Shown here piece by piece: positions 17,203-23,374 of a DNA stretch of 64,000 nucleotides (position 1 is its first letter; every line of letters starts with the position of its first letter). Location of the stretch: NCBI GenBank assembly GCA_041659285.1, contig JBAZYO010000007.1:180198-244197 (forward strand). Direction: 5' to 3'. The notes under the pieces were generated by a model. It was not told the DNA's origin, did not search any database, and saw nothing but the letters and a program-made list of their open reading frames with translations. The DNA is from Vicinamibacterales bacterium. Lineage in GTDB: Bacteria; Acidobacteriota; Vicinamibacteria; Vicinamibacterales; UBA2999. The translations under genes and the position numbers were made by a program.

Positions 17203-17229
17203 GGGCGGTCTGATAGATTCAGACCGCCC
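17203..17229 (+). promoter_or_regulatory. Perfect hairpin abutting a start codon
   Basis: GGGCGGTCTGA (17203-17213), loop TAGAT, and TCAGACCGCCC (17219-17229) form an 11-bp perfect stem between katG and the FAD oxidase gene, ending 2 nt before its ATG. It has no U-tract but could terminate katG transcripts or mask initiation of the next gene. Confidence 0.6.
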
Positions 17230-17231
17230 TC

Positions 17232-18413
17232 ATGAAACACACAGCAGATGCGGTGATCGTCGGCGGCGGGTGCATGGGCTGCAGCGTGGCCTGGCACCTG
17301 GCCCAGCGCGGTCTGACCAATATCGTCCTCATCGAGCGCGAGCCCCAGCTTGCCGCCGGATCCACCGGCAAGAACGCCGGCGGCGTCCGCCATCAGTTCT
17401 CGCATCCGGCGAACATCGACCTGTCGATCGAATCGATCGCGATGATGGCGCGCTTCGAAGAGGTGGTGGGGACGCCGATCGACTTCCACCAGGACGGCTA
17501 TCTCTTCCTGCTGTCGAAGGCCGGCAACGTCGCCACCTTCCTCAAGAACGTCCAGCTGCAGAAGTCCCGCGGCGTGGACGTGCAGTGGCTGTCGCCGAAA
17601 GAGGCGCAGGCGCTGGCACCGGGCCTTGATGTCACCGGCGTCAAGGGCGCCACCTATTGCGCGGCCGACGGCGTCGCCGACCCCAACGGCGTGACGGTGG
17701 GCTTCGCCAAGGGCGCGCAGGCCAAGGGCGTGGAGATCATCCGCGAAACGGAAGTGACCGGGATTCGCCTGGACGGCCATCGCGTCGCCGAGGTCCAGAC
17801 CTCGCGCGGCGCCATCGCCACGCCGATGGTCGTGAACGCGGCCGGGCCGTGGGCCAAGTCGATCGGGCGGATGCTCGGCGTGGACGTGCCGGTCGAGCCC
17901 GAGCGCCGCCACATCTTCATCGCCTCGCCCCCGGGGGGCGGCTCGTGGGACGACGCCGCGAACGCCGGCCGGGTGCCGAAGTCAAAGCTGCTGGTGATCG
18001 ACTTCGAGAGCTCGTTCTACTTCCACCGCGAGGGCGGCGGGCTGCTGTTCGGCATGGGCGACCCGGATGAGCGGCCCGGCTTCGACATCACGGTGCGGTG
18101 GGATTTCCTGCCGAAGGTGATCGAAGTGGCGATGCAGCGCCTGCCGGCGCTCGCCGACGCCGCCGTGTCACACGCGTGGGCCGGGCTCTACGAAATGACG
18201 CCGGACCACAACCCGATCATCGGGCCGTCCACCGATGTCGACGGCTTTCAGACCATCGCCGGCTTCAGCGGCCACGGCTTCCAGCATGCGCCGGCGGCCG
18301 GGCGCATTCTGGCGGATCTGATGACCGGCCGGGATCCGAAGTTCGACCTGACTCCCTTCACGCTCGAGCGCTTCAGCAAGCGCACGACTGGCGGCGAAGG
18401 CAACGTGGTCTAG
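17232..18413 (+). CDS. FAD-dependent oxidoreductase (DAO/sarcosine-oxidase-beta-like)
   Basis: This 393-residue flavoprotein is of the D-amino-acid oxidase/glycine oxidase family. The FAD-binding Rossmann motif is at the N-terminus: VIVGGGCMGCSVAWHLAQRG with the GxGxxG variant GGGCMG, then LIERE. The second family signature GSTGKNAGGVRHQFSHP (about 43-59) marks the sarcosine oxidase/dimethylglycine dehydrogenase-like branch. The C-terminal GFSGHGFQHAPAAGRILADL is the usual second FAD-contacting stretch. It probably oxidises a secondary amine or amino acid, giving hydrogen peroxide or passing electrons to a partner. Placement after katG would fit a peroxide-producing oxidase, but a hairpin separates them and cotranscription is uncertain. 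Confidence 0.88.
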   Translation: MKHTADAVIVGGGCMGCSVAWHLAQRGLTNIVLIEREPQLAAGSTGKNAGGVRHQFSHPANIDLSIESIAMMARFEEVVGTPIDFHQDGYLFLLSKAGNVATFLKNVQLQKSRGVDVQWLSPKEAQALAPGLDVTGVKGATYCAADGVADPNGVTVGFAKGAQAKGVEIIRETEVTGIRLDGHRVAEVQTSRGAIATPMVVNAAGPWAKSIGRMLGVDVPVEPERRHIFIASPPGGGSWDDAANAGRVPKSKLLVIDFESSFYFHREGGGLLFGMGDPDERPGFDITVRWDFLPKVIEVAMQRLPALADAAVSHAWAGLYEMTPDHNPIIGPSTDVDGFQTIAGFSGHGFQHAPAAGRILADLMTGRDPKFDLTPFTLERFSKRTTGGEGNVV

Positions 18414-18516
18414 GGCCACAGAACGAAGACAGCCGCAGATTAGACGCAGATTAGACACCGGTCTTTCAGGTTAGATCGGTGTTGAATCTGTGGCTGTCTC
18501 CGTTCGTTCTGTGGCC
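18414..18516. repeat. Long palindrome, copy 1 (CAGATTAGAC family)
   Basis: The left arm begins GGCCACAGAACGAAGACAGC and the right arm ends GTCTCCGTTCGTTCTGTGGCC (split at 18496-18516). The inner left arm holds a tandem CAGATTAGACG/CAGATTAGACA, and the inner right arm is CGGTGTTGAATCTGTGGC. It starts on the base after the upstream TAG stop codon. The whole could fold into a hairpin of about 100 nt. Confidence 0.8.
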
Positions 18517-18541
18517 GACCTTCAGCGACAGCGCCGGCCGC

Positions 18542-18640
18542 GGCCGCAGAACGAAGACAGCCGCAGATTAGACGCAGATTAGACACCGATCTTTCAGGTT
18601 AGATCGGTGTTGAATCTGCGGCTGTCTTCGTTCCGTGGCC
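18542..18640. repeat. Long palindrome, copy 2 (CAGATTAGAC family)
   Basis: This is a second, about 95 % similar copy in direct orientation 25 bp after the first. It begins GGCCGCAGAACGAAGACAGC and ends with CTTCGTTCCGTGGCC. Compensated differences (CCACAG/CTGTGG versus CCGCAG/CTGCGG) keep the inner arms paired. The region 18641-18685 holds no gene. Confidence 0.8.
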
Positions 18641-18685
18641 GCATGCGAATCGGCGGCGCGCCATCCTCGCGGCGGTGATCGTGGC

Positions 18686-20257
18686 CTAACGCGCGAAGCG
18701 GCGGAAGAAACTGTCGCCGTTCCACTGCGGCCGGGTCGGACGATTGGCCACGGCCTGCACCACCGCCAGGTAGACCTTCCCGAAGTCTTCGGCGGCCTGG
18801 CGGTTGATTGGCTGGGCGAGGTCGTCGCTGGGCGCGTGGTATCGCTCGGTGCGCCAGCGGCGCACCATCTCGTGCTCCGGCGAGTTCTTGACGAAGCCGA
18901 CCTTCAGCGATAGCGCCGGCACGCCGGTCTTGATGAAGCTGTATTGATCGCTGCGGATGAACGCGTTGCGCTCCGGTTCCGGGTCCGACAGCACCTCGAG
19001 CGCCAGCGGCCGGGCGACGCGCTTGAGGTCTTCGGCCAGGTCCGATTCTTCCAGCCCCTGCACGACCAGGCTCTTCAGCGGGAACAGCGGCAGGAACATG
19101 TCGGTGTTGAGATTCGCCACGATCCTCCCGCCCTTCACCGACGGGCGATTGGCGAAGTAGCGCGAGCCGAGCAAGCCTTTCTCCTCGGCAGTCACGGCGG
19201 CAAACACCACCGAACGCTTCAATCCGCCCGCCGCCGCGGCCGACGCCGCGGTCTCGATCAGCGTCGCGATGCCGGACGCGTTGTCCATGGCGCCGTTGTA
19301 GATCCGATCGCCGCCAATCGGCTCGCCCACTCCGACGTGATCGAGGTGCGCCGACACGACGACGAGCTCACTGCGCAGGGCCGGATCGGCGCCGCGCAGG
19401 ACGCCGATCACGTTGTCGGACTCGATCGTCATGGCGTCGATCGCCACCCGCACGCGCGCGGTGGCCGGGATCACGAAGCGCGGCAGCACCTTGCCGTCGT
19501 TCGACAGCGCGAGGATTTCCTTGAAGGTATGGCCTGAACCGGTGAAGAACCGCTCGGCGCGGGCCGGATTGATGGTCACCGCGGCCTGCTGGCCCAGGGT
19601 CTCGTCCAGCGCCGGATCGGCGATCGCCACCGACGGCATGAAGCGCGAGAGCTTCGAGCGGTCCCACGGGATGTCCTGGCCCTTGGGGTTCTGGATCGCG
19701 AACACGCCGATCGCACCCGCCTTCTTCAGGTACTCCCACCGCACCGACTGGTAGTGCGCGAGCAGCGGACCCGGGATGTTCGACGGCCCGCCGGTGAGCA
19801 GCAACACGATCCTGCCTTTGAGGTCGAGGCCGGCCAGGTCGTCGTGCTTCGACTCGGGCACCTGCAGGCCGTAGCCCGCGAACACGATGGGCGCGTCAAC
19901 GCTGGGCGCCGGCTCGATGCGCATCGAGAAAGTGGCTTCTTCACCGAGCTCCACATTCTCAACCGTGCCACCCGGCCGCACCAGGGCCAGGCTTGACTTC
20001 GCCTCGACGATCCGCCGCGACCGGAATCGAATCGGCTGAAAATATCCGTCGGTGCCACCAGGCTCGAGGCCGGCCTTCTTGAACTCGGCAGCGATGTACT
20101 CGGCCGCCTTGCGATGCTCAGGGCTGCCGGTATCGCGGCCATTCATCGAATCGGACGCCAGGGCCACGACGTGCGACCACCACTTGGCCGCGGGTTCCTG
20201 CGCGGCGACCGGCAGGCTGACGAGGAGCACGAGCGCGAGCGATAACAGTCGAGACAT
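18686..20257 (-). CDS. Exported M28-family zinc metallopeptidase
   Basis: This 523-residue peptidase has a Sec signal peptide (MSRLLSLALVLLVSLPVAAQ). A PA-like insert (about 90-240) precedes the catalytic domain. Zinc ligands of the co-catalytic pair are visible in order: His in VVSAHLDHVG, bridging Asp in NGAMDNASG, the Glu pair in TAEEKGLLGS, Asp in ANLNTDMF, and His near the end in ERYHAPSDD. It probably removes N-terminal residues from peptides in the periplasm or outside the cell. A partial CAGATTAGAC-type repeat lies immediately upstream (20279-20312). It is one of two large exported peptidases in the window, together with the M1 enzyme. Confidence 0.92.
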   Translation of the reverse strand: MSRLLSLALVLLVSLPVAAQEPAAKWWSHVVALASDSMNGRDTGSPEHRKAAEYIAAEFKKAGLEPGGTDGYFQPIRFRSRRIVEAKSSLALVRPGGTVENVELGEEATFSMRIEPAPSVDAPIVFAGYGLQVPESKHDDLAGLDLKGRIVLLLTGGPSNIPGPLLAHYQSVRWEYLKKAGAIGVFAIQNPKGQDIPWDRSKLSRFMPSVAIADPALDETLGQQAAVTINPARAERFFTGSGHTFKEILALSNDGKVLPRFVIPATARVRVAIDAMTIESDNVIGVLRGADPALRSELVVVSAHLDHVGVGEPIGGDRIYNGAMDNASGIATLIETAASAAAAGGLKRSVVFAAVTAEEKGLLGSRYFANRPSVKGGRIVANLNTDMFLPLFPLKSLVVQGLEESDLAEDLKRVARPLALEVLSDPEPERNAFIRSDQYSFIKTGVPALSLKVGFVKNSPEHEMVRRWRTERYHAPSDDLAQPINRQAAEDFGKVYLAVVQAVANRPTRPQWNGDSFFRRFAR

Positions 20258-20278
20258 GGCGGGTCGGTCCTTTGTCTG

Positions 20279-20312
20279 GTGTGAATCCGTGTCTAATCCG
20301 TGGCTGTCTCAG
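20279..20312. repeat. Partial CAGATTAGAC-family repeat
   Basis: GGTGTGAATCCGTGTCTAAT followed by CCGTGGCTGTCTC matches the right arm of the long palindromes at 18.4-18.6 kb. It lies between the M28 gene start and the end of the methyltransferase gene, overlapping the latter's last codon. Confidence 0.55.
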
Positions 20313-21133
20313 AAGCCCTTCCCAAAGTACCGGCTCAGGCCCTTGCCGATCGGCTGATCCTTGATTCTCCGCCACGCGCGAGTGCCGGCCACCACGCCGC
20401 GCCAGGTCCTGGCGTAGCGGGTCAGTATCAGCACGTCGTGTCCGAACACGCGGGACCGTCGTTGGAGATAGGCCTCGCTGGCGGTGCTCAGGCTTGCGGC
20501 GTAGGCGGACGCCCGCTCCCGGTTGTTGGTGAAGATGAACTTGTTCCCGGCAATCGCCACCGGCACCAGCGCGGCCTCGGGACGCGCCATCCACTGGCAG
20601 GTGCCCTCCGCCACGCCGGGCCACGACGGGTTGAAGAAATCGTCCAGGATGACCAGGCCCCCATCGCACAGCGTTTGTTCCGCCAGCGCGAGATCGTTGA
20701 AGGTCGTGCCCGTGGTGTGCCCGCCATCGACCGAGAACAGCCGCACCGGACCGCCGCCGGCGTCCAGGATGCGGGCGCGATCGAGGTTGACGGAATTCCC
20801 GGCCACCAGCCTGATGCGCGACTGATCGCAGCGATGTCGCGCCAGGTTGCGGAGGAGGATCGCGCGATCGCCACGGCCCGACGTGTCGACGTTCTCGTCC
20901 TGATGCTCGAACAGGTCCCACGCCACGCTGAGCTCCGGCGGCTCCGTCAGCAGGTGCAACAGGATGAACAACCGTCCGTGGTGCACGCCGATTTCAGACA
21001 CCGGGCCGCCAATCCCGTGCCGCCGTTGCGCGCTCGACAGGGTGACCACGGCATGGATGGCAGTAGGATTCAGCCAGCCGTTGACCGTCTTGTGCCCGGA
21101 TTGGACGTAGCGCAGCAGGGCGTCTTCGCGCAT
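20309..21133 (-). CDS. Class I SAM-dependent methyltransferase-like protein
   Basis: This 274-residue protein resembles the Methyltransf_24 group. The putative SAM motif I is VSEIGVHHGRLFILL (acidic-x-G-x-x-x-G), with the acidic residue after the second strand in AWDLFEHQDENVD. FSVDGGHTTGTTFNDLALAE and GGLVILDDFFNP are typical of the motif II and III regions in this group, which often accompanies sugar or cell-surface biosynthesis. No transmembrane segment. Its start lies 3 bp after the stop of the upstream amidohydrolase gene, so it is probably translated from the same transcript. Acceptor unknown. Confidence 0.72.
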   Translation of the reverse strand: MREDALLRYVQSGHKTVNGWLNPTAIHAVVTLSSAQRRHGIGGPVSEIGVHHGRLFILLHLLTEPPELSVAWDLFEHQDENVDTSGRGDRAILLRNLARHRCDQSRIRLVAGNSVNLDRARILDAGGGPVRLFSVDGGHTTGTTFNDLALAEQTLCDGGLVILDDFFNPSWPGVAEGTCQWMARPEAALVPVAIAGNKFIFTNNRERASAYAASLSTASEAYLQRRSRVFGHDVLILTRYARTWRGVVAGTRAWRRIKDQPIGKGLSRYFGKGF

Positions 21134-21136
21134 GCG

Positions 21137-22405
21137 CTACTCCCTGTAAATCTTGCCGTTCCTCATGACGAACTTCACGCTGCGCAGCGCGCGGATGTTG
21201 GCGGCCGGATCGCCGGTCACGGCGATCAGGTCCGCAAGGAGCCCGGCCTTCACGCGGCCGATGCGCTCGGCCTGGCGGAAGTAGGCCGCGTTGCCCGACG
21301 TCGCCGCCACGAGCGCGGCCGCCGGTGTCATCCCCCACTCCACCATCAGCTCGAGCTCGCGCACGTTATCGCCGTGGGCATAGACGCCGACGTCGCCGCC
21401 GAAGCACATCTTCACGCCGGCGGCGAGCGCCGCCTTGAAGGTCTCGCGCTTGCGGGTGATGCGGGCCGGCTCCGGGTCGACGCCCTTCTTCCAGCCGGCG
21501 TACTGCGAGGTCGCATCCCCGGCGGCAATGGTCGGGCAATACGCCACGTTCTTCTCGACCATCAGCTTCCACACCTCGGGCGTGCCGTCATCGCCGTGCT
21601 CGATGGTCTCGACGCCGCCGAGAATGGCGCGGCGCATGCCTTCCGGGGTTGACGAATGAGCCACCACGGGCCGGCCGCTGCTGTTGGCGGCCTCGACAAT
21701 GCGCTGGATCTCACCAAGGGTGAACCCAGGCCGCGCCTCGCCGTTGGGGCCCCAGCGGTAGTCCGCGTAGATCTTGATCAGATCCACGCCATGCGCGATC
21801 TGCCCGCGGGCGACGCGGACCACGCCGTCGAGCCCATCGGCCTCTTCCGCGCCCTGCGGCACGGTGACTTCCGGGGCGAAGCCCTTGGGGGCGTAGCTGC
21901 CGGTCACCACCATCGCCGGGCCGGCCACGAGCATGCGCGGACCGGGAACAATGCCTTCGTTGATCGCCTGACGCAGGCCGACATCGGCGTAGGCGGCGCC
22001 TTCGCTGCCGAGGTCGCGAACGGTGGTGACGCCGGCCATCAGCGTGGCCAGCGCGTGATTGACACCGCGCGCCACGCGCAGCGCCAGCGGCTCCCGCAGC
22101 ACCTGGTCGTTCCACGTCGTCTCGTTGTAGGGATGCAGCAGCAGGTGCGAGTGACCTTCGATCAGGCCGGGCATGAGGGTCGTGCCCGGCAACGCGATGG
22201 TCCGCGCCCCGCCGGGAGCATTGGTCGAGGCAGGCGGCCCGGCGGCGATGATGCGCTCGCCGCGCACCACCACCACCCACCCGGCATGCATCGTCTCGCC
22301 GTCAAAGACGCGGTCGGGCTGGAGGACGAAGGCGGGAAGGTCGGCCTGTGCGGCGACGACGGCCGGTGAGGCCAGCAGGACGGCGGAAAGCAGGAGCGCG
22401 CGCAT
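21137..22405 (-). CDS. Exported amidohydrolase-family protein
   Basis: This 422-residue protein has a signal peptide (MRALLLSAVLLASPAVVAAQ). The metal-binding HSH is in PGLIEGHSHLLLHP (instead of the common HxH as HVH), and further ligand candidates are IKIYADY (Lys), VVAHSST (His), TIEHGDD (His) and CFGGDVGVYAHG (Asp). The C-terminal GLLADLIAVTGDPAANIRALR closes the composite sandwich. It belongs with Xaa-Pro-dipeptidase-like amidohydrolases; substrate unknown. The upstream region has a TATACT element 7 nt before ATG, so the message may be leaderless, and a strong hairpin (22419-22444) lies just beyond. The methyltransferase gene follows with a 3-bp gap. Confidence 0.85.
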   Translation of the reverse strand: MRALLLSAVLLASPAVVAAQADLPAFVLQPDRVFDGETMHAGWVVVVRGERIIAAGPPASTNAPGGARTIALPGTTLMPGLIEGHSHLLLHPYNETTWNDQVLREPLALRVARGVNHALATLMAGVTTVRDLGSEGAAYADVGLRQAINEGIVPGPRMLVAGPAMVVTGSYAPKGFAPEVTVPQGAEEADGLDGVVRVARGQIAHGVDLIKIYADYRWGPNGEARPGFTLGEIQRIVEAANSSGRPVVAHSSTPEGMRRAILGGVETIEHGDDGTPEVWKLMVEKNVAYCPTIAAGDATSQYAGWKKGVDPEPARITRKRETFKAALAAGVKMCFGGDVGVYAHGDNVRELELMVEWGMTPAAALVAATSGNAAYFRQAERIGRVKAGLLADLIAVTGDPAANIRALRSVKFVMRNGKIYRE

Positions 22406-22412
22406 GGAGCGA

Positions 22413-22418
22413 AGTATA
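22413..22418 (-). promoter_or_regulatory. Candidate leaderless -10 element, amidohydrolase
   Basis: On the minus strand TATACT is followed by TCGCTCC (7 nt) and the ATG at 22405; no ribosome-binding site is present. Confidence 0.5.
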
Positions 22419-22444
22419 CTGCCCGCCCGTCGGCGGGCGGGCAG
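22419..22444 (-). terminator. Terminator-like GC hairpin
   Basis: CTGCCCGCCCG (22419-22429), loop TCGG, and CGGGCGGGCAG (22434-22444) form an 11-bp perfect stem. It follows the DUF1028 stop by a few bases and directly precedes the next gene's -10 element. There is no clear U-tract, so termination is inferred. Confidence 0.5.
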
Positions 22445-22451
22445 CGGTGGG

Positions 22452-23369
22452 CTAGTTCTGCCCCTTGTAGGGTGACGGCGGCATCGCTCCCGTGCGGAGT
22501 GAGCCGGCCTTCTTCCACGCGTCGTATCGCTTGCGCAGCGTCTTCACCGGGTTGCCGCTCTCGCCTTTCACCGTGCTGTCGTCAGTGACGCTGAGGTAAG
22601 CGGAGTACTGCCCGTCATTGTGCGTCGCGCCGGCCACGTCGCCTTTCTCGGCGATCGCGATGTAGGCGACATGCGCGGTCTTGTTGTCGCACGGCACAAA
22701 ATCGAGCACGCTCACGCCGCAGTTGCAGCGGTGGTCGCCACCGTTGGCATCCGCTGCCTCCATGGCGGCCATCACCCGGTCGGCCATGGTGCCCGTCGCA
22801 CGCGTGAACGCCAACGCCGCCTGGTGCACCACGGCGTCACCAAGCAAAGTGTTGCCCTGCACCTGGTAATGGATGTCACCGACCCGGCCGCCAAAATACA
22901 ATGACGACACCGAGTTGTTGGCGCCGTTGAATCCCGCCCGGTTGTTCTGCGGGGTGATCTGCTTGCCATCCGGGATTGCCAGGATGCCGAACTGCCGGCG
23001 CTCCATCTGGTCCTCCGGCTTGCGCCCGGCTTCATGCTGCTTGAGGAGTTCGAGAATCTTCGTGGGCGGCGTGCCCTTCTTGAGCTCGGCGTAGACCAGC
23101 ATCTGGTTCTCGCGCGTGTTGTCGGCCCCGGCCTGGCAGGCCGCCACCCCGACGCCGGGGACGATCACCGCCTGCACGTCCATCAGGTCTCGCGACGGGT
23201 TGGGCTTGCGCTGGGGGAACCCCTGCTGCCGCACGCACGTCGCCGAGGCGATGATGACCTGGCCGGTCTTCGCGTCAACCGCGATCACCGACCAGGTGGC
23301 AAAGGCCGGGGCGTGAGCCGCCAGCGTGAAGACCAGAGCGAGGAGGATGCGGTTCATCTGTGGACTCAT
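22452..23369 (-). CDS. Exported DUF1028-family (Ntn-hydrolase-like) protein
   Basis: The protein is 305 residues from ATG 23369, or 301 from ATG 23357, which starts a clean signal peptide (MNRILLALVFTLAAHAPAFA). The mature N-terminus TWSVIAVDAKTGQVIIASATC and GVGVAACQAGAD match DUF1028, a family predicted to have the Ntn-hydrolase fold, where the residue exposed after processing (here Thr) could be the nucleophile. VQGNTLLG and RCNCGVSVLDF are further family-like stretches; paired cysteines (CNC, C at 25) may form disulfides. It lies 5 bp after the TonB receptor gene and is probably its operon partner, though its role is unknown. Confidence 0.82.
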   Translation of the reverse strand: MSPQMNRILLALVFTLAAHAPAFATWSVIAVDAKTGQVIIASATCVRQQGFPQRKPNPSRDLMDVQAVIVPGVGVAACQAGADNTRENQMLVYAELKKGTPPTKILELLKQHEAGRKPEDQMERRQFGILAIPDGKQITPQNNRAGFNGANNSVSSLYFGGRVGDIHYQVQGNTLLGDAVVHQAALAFTRATGTMADRVMAAMEAADANGGDHRCNCGVSVLDFVPCDNKTAHVAYIAIAEKGDVAGATHNDGQYSAYLSVTDDSTVKGESGNPVKTLRKRYDAWKKAGSLRTGAMPPSPYKGQN

Positions 23370-23374
23370 TTCCC

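Noticed and set aside
18414..18640. Possible CRISPR array
   Set aside because: Only two copies of a self-complementary repeat of about 100 bp with a 25-bp gap; no regular spacers and no cas genes.
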